Shown in pieces: positions 6,130 to 12,810 of a stretch of DNA of 17,975 nt. The position numbers were made by a program, and so were the translations under genes. Origin of the DNA: CAYZPE01 sp046050145 (lineage in GTDB: Bacteria; Patescibacteriota; Minisyncoccia; Phycocordibacterales; CAYZPE01); contig JBJOQC010000009.1 in assembly GCA_046050145.1 (NCBI GenBank), forward strand, positions 1 through 17,975, written 5' to 3'. Every line of letters begins with the position of its first letter. Within the stretch, counting starts at the first letter, position 1. Under the pieces are notes generated by a model. It saw nothing but the letters and a program-made list of their open reading frames with translations, searched no databases and was not told where the DNA came from.

Positions 6130-9100
6130 CTAAAGTTTTTTTACCTTATCAACAATAATGCTCGCTTGGTCATTTCGTTTTGAGAATTTTCCTTTTATAA
6201 CAATACAATTCTCAGGAATCAGAAGATCTTTACATTCCTCATATATTTTTGGAAATATGACAGTCTCGATATCTCCTGAAAGATCAGAGAGCTTGAGGAA
6301 CATCATCTTGTCACCCTTCTTAGTCATAATAGGTTTTGCTTCTTCAACGATTCCTCCCAACACAACAACCATATTGTCTTTTCCTGTTTCTTTTATTTTT
6401 GCAATATTTGTTTCGCGAGCTTCAAGTTTTTCTTTGAATTTATCAAGAGGGTGTCCAGAAATATAAAGTCCAAGAAGTTCTTTTTCCCATTTGAGCTTGT
6501 CTGCCATAGGTGCTTCGGGTGCAGGTTGCATCTTGAGTCCTGGAACCGTTGAAGTATCTTGCATGAGTCCAAAGAGAGAAGATTGGTTTTTAGGTGCGTT
6601 AAATTTTTCTTTATTATATCCCAAAAGATTTTCAAGGTTTGCAAGTAAAAGTCCACGCTCACCAAGGGTATCCATAGCCCCACATTTTATAAGAGATTCG
6701 AGAGATTTTTTATTGAGATTTTTATCTTGAATACGGTCAAGAAACTCTGCAATAGAGATGAAAGGTCCTCCACGTTTTCTTTCTTCAATAATAGAATTTC
6801 CAATACCTTCACCAAAGTTTTTAATAGTAAAGAGTCCAAAGCGGATCATCTCTTGTTTAGTTCCCGGATCTTCCACGGCGGTAAAACCACCAAAACTCTG
6901 GTTGATATCAGGTGGAAGGACGGGGATTCCCATGCGCTTACATTCATTGATTATTTTAGAAATTTCTTCAACGTCTCCTGAGTCAGCAGTGAGAACTGCG
7001 GACATGTAGATCACGGGGAAGTTTGCCTTCATGTATGCGGTTTGATAGGCGACACGTCCATAACTTGCGGCGTGAGCTTTGTTGAATCCGTAGGCAGCAA
7101 AAGGTTCGATCAACTTCCAAAGTTCTTGAGCTTTTGCTTCTGTCATTCCATTTTTTACAAACCCTTCGAGAAGCTTACCTTTTTGCTCCTCCATTTCTTT
7201 TGGAATTTTTTTACCCATCGCTTTTCGAAGCTTGTCTGCTTCGAGCCATGAGTATCCGGCAAGTTTAATAGCGATCATCATAACGTCGTCCTGATAGGTA
7301 ATAACTCCGAACGATCGGTCGAGAATATCTTTCATGCGCGGGTCAAGAAATCGTACTTTTGAAGGATCGTGTTTACGTTCAACATATTGTGGAATTGATT
7401 CCATAGGGCCTGGACGATAGAGCGCAACCATCGCATTGATGTCGTGGATTGATGATGGTTGGAGCTCTTTCAAATATCGTGTCATACCCGCACCGTTAAG
7501 CTGGAAGAGTCCCACAGTTTCTCCTTTTGCGAGCATTTCAAATGTTTTCTTATCTTCAATCGGCACATTCTCTATATCAACTTCAACACCTTTAATTTTT
7601 TTGGTGAGTTTTACAGCATCAGCAAGGATTGCTAGGTTTTTAATACCAAGAAAGTCGAACTTGAGGAGACCAGCATCTTCAACAGCGTGCATATCAAATT
7701 GAGTAATGAGTTTGCCACCCTTAGGGTCAGCTTGGAGTGAGACGAAGTCGGTCAGTGGTGTAGGCGAGATCACAACACCAGCAGCATGCACAGAGATGTG
7801 TCTTGCACACCCCTCAATTTTTTGAGCCATATCAAGAATTGCTTTTGTATCAGCGTCTTCTTTGTACATCTTCTTAAGATCAGGTTCCATATTAAGTGCT
7901 CGTTCTATGGTCATTGCAAAACCTTGAGATCCCATAGGTATAAGCTTTGATATTCTGTCACCTACACCATAAGGATGTCCGAGCGCTCGTGCCACGTCAC
8001 GCACCGCACCTCTCGCCATCATCGTTCCAAAGGTACCTATTTGAGCAACTCTATCTTCTCCATACTTTTCTTTTGCGTACTGAAGCATTTGGTCTCTTTT
8101 ATTATCGGCATAGTCCATGTCGATATCGGGAGCAGAAGGACGCTCAGGATTGAGGAATCGTTCAAATGGAAGTTTGTATTCGAGAGGGTTTACGTTGGTG
8201 ATATGAGAAAGGTACGTTACGAGAGATCCCGCAACAGAACCTCGAATGGTGGTGAGGATTTCTTTTTCATGAGCGTATCGAAGAAGGTCTCCTACGGTAA
8301 GAAAGTAGGGAGCGTAACCTTTGTCTTTAATCACTTTGAGTTCGTACTCGAGACGGTCTATAAGCTCGGGTGTTTTTTCTAAATTTCGTTTTGGTATACC
8401 TTCATATGCAAGACATTTGAGTTCATCGTCGTATGTAGATCCCACAGGAATTTTAAAATCAGGAAATACCCACTTACCGAGAGGGATTTCGAGATTGCAC
8501 ATATCTGCAATTTTTAAGGTATTTGAAAGTGCCTCAGGTTCTTTTTTGAAAAATTTCTCTGCTTTTTCACTTGATATAAAAGAAAAATTTTCTTGATTGC
8601 TATCAAATGATCCTTCACTTTCTCCGACAGTGTTTCCACTCTGTATTGCCATCATCACCTCACGAGCACGGTGATCTTCGGGCTTGAGGTAATACACATC
8701 GTGGGCTGCAACAAGAGGTGTATCGGTTTCCTTAGCAATCTTTTTTAAAGATTCCATTTTCTTCTCATGGCCTTCAATTTCAGGATGGTGAGTGATTTCA
8801 ATAAAAAAGTTTTCTGCACCATAGATTTGTTTGTACCAAGCGATCAGGCTTTTTGCCTTTTCAAAATCTTCTTGAGCGCAGGCGAGAGCAATATCTCCGC
8901 TAAAAGAAGGGGAGATGCAAATAACACCTTCTTTGTGTTTTTCTATAAGCTCTTTGTCTATGCGAGGTTTATAGTAGAAACCTTCGAGGTGAGAGACTGT
9001 AACGAGCTTAATGAGGTTTTTATATCCAACAATATCTTTTGCAAGTAATACAAGGCGAGTACGAGAGGTGTCTAGGCCATGTTCTTTGTCATGACGAGTT

Positions 9101-9321
9101 CGTGCGGCAACGTACGCATCAATGCCAATAATTGGTTTAATCCCGGCTTTTTTACATTCTTTATAAAATTCAATTGCGCCGTAGAGGTTACCATTGTCGG
9201 TTAGAGCAAGAGCTGACATTTCATTCTCTTTAGCTGTGTCCACTAAGTCTGGAATTTTAGGCACAGCTTGAAGAAGGGAATAGTGAGAATGGGTGTGAAG
9301 GTGGACGAATTTTGCGGACAT
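6130..9321 (-). CDS. dnaE: DNA polymerase III alpha subunit
   Basis: This is the replicative polymerase catalytic subunit, 1063 aa. The N-terminal PHP domain starts with HLHTHSHYS (7-15). The polymerase carboxylates are D399 and D401 in PDIDMDY and D556 in KFDFLG, in register with E. coli D401, D403 and D555. FGTM, YRPGPM, FGVITYQDDVM and a helix-hairpin-helix region follow. The C-terminus is an OB-fold (about 985-1063), and the E. coli tau-binding tail is missing. In the PHP domain the usual TDHGN is TDNGN (N43), and the usual NDVHY reads HDVYY, so metal binding or proofreading by this domain may be weakened. ATG 9321 lies nine bases after an extended -10 and no Shine-Dalgarno sequence is present. 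A proofreading epsilon gene is not nearby. Confidence 0.96.
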   Translation of the reverse strand: MSAKFVHLHTHSHYSLLQAVPKIPDLVDTAKENEMSALALTDNGNLYGAIEFYKECKKAGIKPIIGIDAYVAARTRHDKEHGLDTSRTRLVLLAKDIVGYKNLIKLVTVSHLEGFYYKPRIDKELIEKHKEGVICISPSFSGDIALACAQEDFEKAKSLIAWYKQIYGAENFFIEITHHPEIEGHEKKMESLKKIAKETDTPLVAAHDVYYLKPEDHRAREVMMAIQSGNTVGESEGSFDSNQENFSFISSEKAEKFFKKEPEALSNTLKIADMCNLEIPLGKWVFPDFKIPVGSTYDDELKCLAYEGIPKRNLEKTPELIDRLEYELKVIKDKGYAPYFLTVGDLLRYAHEKEILTTIRGSVAGSLVTYLSHITNVNPLEYKLPFERFLNPERPSAPDIDMDYADNKRDQMLQYAKEKYGEDRVAQIGTFGTMMARGAVRDVARALGHPYGVGDRISKLIPMGSQGFAMTIERALNMEPDLKKMYKEDADTKAILDMAQKIEGCARHISVHAAGVVISPTPLTDFVSLQADPKGGKLITQFDMHAVEDAGLLKFDFLGIKNLAILADAVKLTKKIKGVEVDIENVPIEDKKTFEMLAKGETVGLFQLNGAGMTRYLKELQPSSIHDINAMVALYRPGPMESIPQYVERKHDPSKVRFLDPRMKDILDRSFGVITYQDDVMMIAIKLAGYSWLEADKLRKAMGKKIPKEMEEQKGKLLEGFVKNGMTEAKAQELWKLIEPFAAYGFNKAHAASYGRVAYQTAYMKANFPVIYMSAVLTADSGDVEEISKIINECKRMGIPVLPPDINQSFGGFTAVEDPGTKQEMIRFGLFTIKNFGEGIGNSIIEERKRGGPFISIAEFLDRIQDKNLNKKSLESLIKCGAMDTLGERGLLLANLENLLGYNKEKFNAPKNQSSLFGLMQDTSTVPGLKMQPAPEAPMADKLKWEKELLGLYISGHPLDKFKEKLEARETNIAKIKETGKDNMVVVLGGIVEEAKPIMTKKGDKMMFLKLSDLSGDIETVIFPKIYEECKDLLIPENCIVIKGKFSKRNDQASIIVDKVKKL

Positions 9322-9330
9322 TGTGCGTAT

Positions 9331-9359
9331 ATTTTAGCACTCACGCACAGAATTATGAA
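9331..9359 (-). promoter_or_regulatory. dnaE promoter (near-leaderless)
   Basis: On the minus strand: TTCATA (9359-9354), a 17-base spacer, and extended -10 TGC-TAAAAT (hexamer 9336-9331). The nine bases between -10 and ATG leave a leader of about three bases. Confidence 0.65.
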
Positions 9360-9434
9360 TTATGATTTATGTGGGGGTTTTTCTTTTGCTTATTTTTACG
9401 TTACCTCAGTAGTAAGGCAGAGCTTGTTACGGGG

Positions 9435-9463
9435 CGGACAAGTTATGTGGTACGCGTTACAAT
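9435..9463 (+). promoter_or_regulatory. rnhB promoter (leaderless)
   Basis: The -10 TACAAT (9458-9463) lies six bases before the GTG start; the -35 CGGACA (9435-9440) is four of six with a 17-base spacer. Unlike the other core promoters it lacks the TGC extension. Confidence 0.5.
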
Positions 9464-9469
9464 ATTTGT

Positions 9470-10081
9470 GTGAGAAAAATTCCTCCACATATAACTCATA
9501 TCGTTGGTATTGACGAAGCGGGGCGTGGACCACTTGCGGGTCCGGTTGCTGTGGGGGCTTTTTGTATACCAGTAAATTTCGATAGAAAGTTTTTTATAAA
9601 AGTGATGGATTCAAAACAGCTGAGTCATGAAAAGCGGGAGGAGTGGTTTAATAAAATAAAAGATTTACAAAAGAAAGGTGAGATTCAATGTAAGGTTGCT
9701 CTTATTGGATCAGAGACTATTGATACACAAGGGATAAGTTATGCTGTGCGACTTGGAATTAGGAGAGTTCTTGATCGTTTAAAGATAGATCCAGAAAAAA
9801 CTCTCGTGCTTTTAGATGGTTCACTCAAGGCTCCTAAGGAATTTATATACCAAGAAACAATTATTAAGGGTGATGCAAAAGAGCCTGTAATTGGCTGTGC
9901 ATCAATTATGGCAAAGGTCACGCGTGATTGTTATATGGTGCGTCAGGCAAAAATATTTCCAAAATACACCTTTGATATTCACAAAGGATATGGGACAAGT
10001 TTACATAGAAAATCTATAAAAAAACTTGGGCCATGCAGTATTCATCGTTTAAGTTTTTTAAAAAATCTCTTGAATAAATAG
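9470..10081 (+). CDS. rnhB: Ribonuclease HII
   Basis: This cytoplasmic enzyme cuts the RNA strand of RNA-DNA hybrids and removes misincorporated ribonucleotides. At 203 aa it has the usual length. The DEDD catalytic set is complete: D15 and E16 in GIDEAGRGPLAGPV, D116 in LLDGS and D153 in AKVTRD. Other family blocks are MDSKQLS and DIHKGYGTSLH. The start is GTG 9470; the -10 box six bases upstream and the absence of any Shine-Dalgarno sequence imply a leaderless mRNA starting with GUG. It is divergent from dnaE. The first small orphan follows 52 bases after the stop, without a visible terminator between, and may be partly co-transcribed. Confidence 0.95.
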   Translation: MRKIPPHITHIVGIDEAGRGPLAGPVAVGAFCIPVNFDRKFFIKVMDSKQLSHEKREEWFNKIKDLQKKGEIQCKVALIGSETIDTQGISYAVRLGIRRVLDRLKIDPEKTLVLLDGSLKAPKEFIYQETIIKGDAKEPVIGCASIMAKVTRDCYMVRQAKIFPKYTFDIHKGYGTSLHRKSIKKLGPCSIHRLSFLKNLLNK

Positions 10082-10133
10082 CTTGTCGGGTGTACCTTGT
10101 GTGGAGTTGTACAAAAATTAAAGGAGGTGTGTC

Positions 10134-10343
10134 TTGAGTAACATGATGCCGTATTCTTCTGTGCCGGAAAAAGGGATATATCGTTTCAATGGTTCCAAAT
10201 TAAGAAAGCAGGAAAAAGCTGGAGTCTCTAATAAGAATGCTTTCGACTGTCTCACCTTGAAATACGTCCATGTTGGCGTCTCTTCGAATACACAGGTTGA
10301 ACTTATAGAAGTTTCGAAATCTAAAGCACCCCCACCATTGTAG
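10134..10343 (+). CDS. Small orphan protein, 69 aa, function unknown
   Basis: I do not recognise it. It is basic, soluble, with one cysteine and a proline-rich end (KSKAPPPL), and has no membrane segment. The evidence for a gene is a full-strength Shine-Dalgarno sequence, AAAGGAGG, whose AGGAGG core ends six bases before a TTG start, plus a perfect terminator at the end. ATG codons at 10143 and 10146 are alternatives, but their spacing from the Shine-Dalgarno is poor. The stop codon TAG (10341-10343) lies at the loop edge of the terminator hairpin, so the proline codons form the left stem: the C-terminal residues are dictated by the terminator. A long antisense frame (10118-10678) covers this gene and the next and has no start signals. 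Confidence 0.72.
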   Translation: MSNMMPYSSVPEKGIYRFNGSKLRKQEKAGVSNKNAFDCLTLKYVHVGVSSNTQVELIEVSKSKAPPPL

Positions 10344-10356
10344 GGGGTGTTTTTTT
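10326..10356 (+). terminator. Terminator overlapping the stop codon of the 69-aa gene
   Basis: CACCCCC (10327-10333) pairs with GGGGGTG (10343-10349), followed by seven T. The loop holds the first two bases of the TAG stop. Confidence 0.88.
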
Positions 10357-10432
10357 GCCTTGAATAAAAGAGTGGTAGGGTGTAAGTTGAAAAGAGGTTT
10401 ACGTTCAAAATTTTTTTCCGAAAGGGGATTTT

Positions 10433-10663
10433 ATGCCTGTTTGCACGCCTGTTCCTATTCCTTGTAAGTGTTCGCGTTTCGAAGTTCCTTTTGGAGATGT
10501 GCCTGTGGGGAGAGCTTTTTTTAAGCAAGATTCTCGCGGAGAAGAGCGCATTGCTATAAAGGATACTGACAGGACTGGACATTTCATGCTCCCTTCTCCT
10601 GAAGGTGATGGAGTATTCACTCTCGATTTGCAAAATGTAGTCACTATCTATATCCCCTCGTAA
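10433..10663 (+). CDS. Small orphan protein, 76 aa, function unknown
   Basis: I do not recognise a named family. The sequence FEVPFGDVPVGRAFF followed by predicted short beta strands and a hydrophobic end (FTLDLQNVVTIYIPS) resembles the general pattern of small all-beta proteins of the form F-x-x-V-P-V-G-x-x-F seen in phage and small-genome bacteria; that likeness is from memory and weak. The N-terminus has three cysteines (CTPVPIPCKC). ATG 10433 follows AAAGGGGA, an acceptable Shine-Dalgarno. The TAA stop (10661-10663) lies in the loop of a hairpin. A weak promoter (TTGAAT, 17, TAAGTT) may lie after the preceding terminator. Possible co-occurrence with its 69-aa neighbour deserves a check. 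Confidence 0.72.
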   Translation: MPVCTPVPIPCKCSRFEVPFGDVPVGRAFFKQDSRGEERIAIKDTDRTGHFMLPSPEGDGVFTLDLQNVVTIYIPS

Positions 10664-10675
10664 TTGAGGGGATTT
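10652..10675 (+). terminator. Hairpin with the stop codon of the 76-aa gene in its loop
   Basis: ATCCCCTC (10652-10659) pairs with GAGGGGAT (10666-10673). The loop GTAATT contains the TAA stop. Only TTT follows, so termination is probably partial. Confidence 0.65.
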
Positions 10676-10698
10676 CAATTAGATATAGTTTCTAATAA

Positions 10699-10727
10699 TT
10701 GACTTATATAAAAATTAATGTTAATAT
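10699..10727 (+). promoter_or_regulatory. Promoter of the NUDIX gene
   Basis: -35 TTGACT (10699-10704), a 17-base spacer, extended -10 TGT-TAATAT (hexamer 10722-10727). Transcription should start near 10734, giving a leader of about 67 bases. Confidence 0.7.
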
Positions 10728-10742
10728 TTTTATGGAATCCAG

Positions 10743-10763
10743 GAATGTGCAATGTGCATATTC
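10743..10763 (+). promoter_or_regulatory. Leader hairpin before the NUDIX gene
   Basis: GAATGTGCA pairs with TGCATATTC over nine positions (one G-U) around the loop ATG. It lies near the expected 5' end of the mRNA, well upstream of the Shine-Dalgarno GGAGGG (10789-10794). Confidence 0.5.
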
Positions 10764-10800
10764 TTAGGGTGGAAAACCATCGAAGTATGGAGGGCTTACA

Positions 10801-11289
10801 ATGCCCAAGAGTCATTTTTCGGCAGGAGTGTGCTGGAGGATTGAAGAAGGTCAAATTCCGAACGAAAACACCATTGAATTTTTGGTGATTGAGTATTCGG
10901 AATCAGGGAGAGACAGGGTGGATATTAAGTTCCCTGGGGGAACGAACCGCAAAAATCAAGAAGAGAATCTTCTTGAAACCCTATGTCGAGAGTGGGAAGA
11001 GGAAACGTTTCTTCGGATCACTGGATGTCGTCCGTATCCGATGATCAGTGTTCCTAAAGGGCCTGATCATACTCAACACTTTTTCGTTATTGATCCAGGC
11101 GATTACGAAGGTCAGTTGCGTACAGAACCTCGAACCGAAGTGGAAGCTGGTCGTCCAACGGAGTATCTCGGTCCTCCGATGTGGGTATCAGCCCGACAAC
11201 TTTTTCAAGAAATGTTTTCTCCACACAGGAAAGTTCTCGAAAAGATCTTTCCACAAGTACGGGATTACATCCTCTCAACAAGAAAGTGA
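10801..11289 (+). CDS. NUDIX-like hydrolase, 162 aa
   Basis: NUDIX enzymes hydrolyse nucleoside diphosphates linked to another group; the substrate here cannot be told. The motif is seen as GG (46-47), E56 and then RE-W-EEE-T-F (63-70), so the metal-binding RExxEE core is kept. The glycine expected near the end is F70, and the glycine-to-glutamate spacing is one residue off, so activity may differ from classic members. The N-terminal SAGVCWRI and the central strands fit the fold. A GGAGGG Shine-Dalgarno lies six bases before ATG 10801. It has its own promoter and terminator and stands between two orphans and rpmF. It ends in TGA, showing UGA acts as a stop here. Confidence 0.82.
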   Translation: MPKSHFSAGVCWRIEEGQIPNENTIEFLVIEYSESGRDRVDIKFPGGTNRKNQEENLLETLCREWEEETFLRITGCRPYPMISVPKGPDHTQHFFVIDPGDYEGQLRTEPRTEVEAGRPTEYLGPPMWVSARQLFQEMFSPHRKVLEKIFPQVRDYILSTRK

Positions 11290-11301
11290 TCAAGTTGCAC
11301 A

Positions 11302-11339
11302 TAACCCCAAGCGCGGTACGCGCTTGGGGTTACTTTTTG
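11302..11339 (+). terminator. Terminator of the NUDIX gene
   Basis: A perfect 14-bp stem, TAACCCCAAGCGCG (11302-11315) with its complement (11319-11332) around GTA, followed by CTTTTTG. Confidence 0.92.
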
Positions 11340-11357
11340 TAAAAAAAGCCCCACAGA

Positions 11358-11385
11358 TTGCCTTTTTAATAAAATGTGCTAAACT
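11358..11385 (+). promoter_or_regulatory. rpmF promoter (leaderless)
   Basis: -35 TTGCCT (11358-11363), a 16-base spacer, extended -10 TGC-TAAACT (hexamer 11380-11385). Seven bases separate the -10 from ATG 11393, so the transcript should start at the ATG. Confidence 0.65.
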
Positions 11386-11392
11386 CTTTTTT

Positions 11393-11623
11393 ATGGTAAA
11401 TCGAATGAGATCAACCCGGTCACACACCGGAAATCGACGTAGTCATCACGCTTTGAAACTTCAAGGTCTTTCGTCATGTGCCAACTGTGGTATAGCGAAG
11501 ATGCGACACACTATGTGTGCACAATGTGGTATGTACAAAGGACGCCAGGTTTTAGATGTGAGTGCTCGAACTGCAAAGAAGGAAAAGAATACAAAAGCAG
11601 AAGCAAAAACTGCAGCAAAGTAA
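11393..11623 (+). CDS. rpmF: Large ribosomal subunit protein bL32
   Basis: bL32 is a small basic protein of the 50S subunit. The 76-aa product has the family opening MVNRMRSTRSHTGNRRSHHAL (KxRxSxxRxxxRRSHxAL pattern) and a complete zinc ribbon, C29-x2-C32 and C42-x2-C45. The C-terminal tail (from about residue 60) is an unusual Lys/Ala-rich extension. The frame is open far upstream (11048), but that part overlaps the NUDIX gene and its terminator, so ATG 11393 just after the promoter is the start. rpmF is followed after 55 bases by nusB; rpmF next to nusB and rnc is a plausible ribosome/RNA-processing cluster. Confidence 0.93.
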   Translation: MVNRMRSTRSHTGNRRSHHALKLQGLSSCANCGIAKMRHTMCAQCGMYKGRQVLDVSARTAKKEKNTKAEAKTAAK

Positions 11624-11641
11624 TTTCTCGTTTTGTGGTAT

Positions 11642-11665
11642 CTCAAGGTATACTAAAACCTTGAG
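11642..11665 (+). promoter_or_regulatory. Inverted repeat around a possible nusB -10 box
   Basis: CTCAAGG (11642-11648) and CCTTGAG (11659-11665) flank TATACT (11649-11654), a good -10 hexamer 24 bases before the nusB ATG. No T-tract follows, so a terminator is unlikely. An operator over a nusB promoter, or an mRNA hairpin in an rpmF-nusB transcript, are the readings. The -35 is poor. Confidence 0.4.
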
Positions 11666-11678
11666 TATGTAGAGTTCT

Positions 11679-12590
11679 ATGGCAAATAGGCACCTTTCAA
11701 GATCAATTGTTATGCAAACACTCTTCGAGTGTGATTTTGCTCTCAAAAATGATGCAGAGGCAATTTTGATTTTTAAACGTAACGTAGAAGAGTTTGCTCC
11801 TGGTGTTTCTGATGTTGCTTTCATGGAAGACCTCCTCCGAGGTGTTCTTTCAAAGAAAAAAGATCTTGATGTGATCATTGTAAAAGCTGCTCCTGACTGG
11901 CCTCTCGAAAAAATTTCTGTTGTAGATAGAAATATTTTACGTATTGGTCTTTACGAACTACTCTTTGCAGATCGTGACCAAGTGCCTCCAAAAGTTGCTA
12001 TCAATGAAGCTATTGAACTTGCAAAAACATTTGGTGGAGAGACATCAGGTAAATTTGTAAACGGTGTACTTGGTGCTGTGTACAAAGAGATTGGTGAGCC
12101 TGGAAAAGAGGAACAGTCAAAGAAAAAGAAGTTTGCAGATGTTCCTGATGATAAGGCGCCAATAGAGCACTTGGGTGGTGCTGTTGTGTATGCACGAGAA
12201 AAAGGTGATGTATACCTTGCTCTTGTGCACGATATTTTCGGTCACTGGACTCTTTCAAAAGGTAAGATTGGTGATAGTCCTGAGATAAAAGATGAGGGTG
12301 TAGAGGAGGGAACAGTACGTGAAATCAAGGAAGAGCTTGGTCTCGATGTTTCGATCAAGGAAAAGCTTGGTGAGAATACATATATTGCTCATGATCCAGA
12401 AAAAGGAAAGCTTCGTAAGCAAGTAACATACTTTTTAGCAGAGTCGTCTTTTGCTGAAATTGTGCCTGAAAAGAAGGGAGGTCTTGATGATGCGCGATGG
12501 TTTAAGCTCGCGGATATCCTTGACCTTAATTTTTATAATGATATTCTGCCTATCGTTACTAAAGCCGTGAATATCTTACTTAAAAACTAG
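11679..12590 (+). CDS. nusB: NusB fused to a NUDIX hydrolase domain
   Basis: NusB joins NusE (S10) in antitermination complexes on rRNA transcripts. Residues 1-138 are a complete NusB domain: RHLSRSIVMQTLFECDF at the start, DRNILRIGLYELLF (83-96) and VAINEAIELAKTFGGETSGKFVNGVLG (106-132). After a charged Lys-rich linker (about 139-163) comes a NUDIX domain: GGAVVYARE, HWTLSKGKIGD and the motif E206-x7-REIKEELGL (214-222), followed by QVTYFLAES and DDARWF. The WxLxKGKI lead-in resembles diadenosine tetraphosphate hydrolases, so an Ap4A-like substrate is possible. The frame is continuous, with no frameshift or internal start signal, so a true fusion is likely. No Shine-Dalgarno precedes ATG 11679. 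The TAG stop overlaps the left arm of repeat copy B. Confidence 0.9.
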   Translation: MANRHLSRSIVMQTLFECDFALKNDAEAILIFKRNVEEFAPGVSDVAFMEDLLRGVLSKKKDLDVIIVKAAPDWPLEKISVVDRNILRIGLYELLFADRDQVPPKVAINEAIELAKTFGGETSGKFVNGVLGAVYKEIGEPGKEEQSKKKKFADVPDDKAPIEHLGGAVVYAREKGDVYLALVHDIFGHWTLSKGKIGDSPEIKDEGVEEGTVREIKEELGLDVSIKEKLGENTYIAHDPEKGKLRKQVTYFLAESSFAEIVPEKKGGLDDARWFKLADILDLNFYNDILPIVTKAVNILLKN

Positions 12591-12709
12591 ACTTGATTTT
12601 TTGACATATTCCTTCGTTTTTCGCTCATTTGCTCCTGCACTGTACGTTTAAGTACAGTTTAGTCGCAAGCTTCGCTCAACGCCTCGGACTATATCAAAAA
12701 CTTAAGTCT
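12589..12709 (+). repeat. 121-bp structured repeat element, copy B
   Basis: The arms AGACTTGATTTTTTGA (12589-12604) and TCAAAAACTTAAGTCT (12694-12709) pair at 14 Watson-Crick positions plus one G-U. They enclose an 89-base core homologous to copy A (3436-3556). The inner hairpin ACTGTAC-GTTTAA-GTACAGT is longer than in copy A and differs by a compensatory pair. The second inner hairpin of copy A is not well preserved here. It begins inside the stop codon of nusB and lies about 100 bases before rnc, in the same orientation relative to its upstream gene as copy A. Confidence 0.7.
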
Positions 12710-12751
12710 TAACTTAAGGATGTGGTTATTTAAAAACTTAATTAGAATCAA

Positions 12752-12787
12752 GAATAATGAATTAAGATTGTTTCTTAATTCCTGATT
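12752..12787 (+). promoter_or_regulatory. Hairpin upstream of rnc
   Basis: GAATTAAGA (12759-12767) pairs with TCTTAATTC (12773-12781) around TTGTT. An outer GAAT/ATTC extends the helix past a 3x3 internal loop. It ends about 25 bases before the rnc start. In E. coli RNase III cleaves a hairpin in its own leader; a similar role here is only inference. Confidence 0.45.
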
Positions 12788-12810
12788 CATGGTTCGTAAT
12801 TCTCAAAATT

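Noticed and set aside
9400..9460. Three GTTAC direct repeats upstream of rnhB (9400, 9426, 9456)
   Set aside because: Five-base repeats with unequal spacing (26 and 30) are expected by chance; they do not look like an operator array.
10118..10678. 186-codon minus-strand frame covering both small orphan genes
   Set aside because: It begins with TTG and has no Shine-Dalgarno or promoter. The protein has no domain-like pattern, and the plus strand has two genes with ribosome sites and terminators.
11048..11392. Long upstream extension of rpmF
   Set aside because: It lies out of frame over the NUDIX gene and its terminator; bL32 homology starts at ATG 11393.
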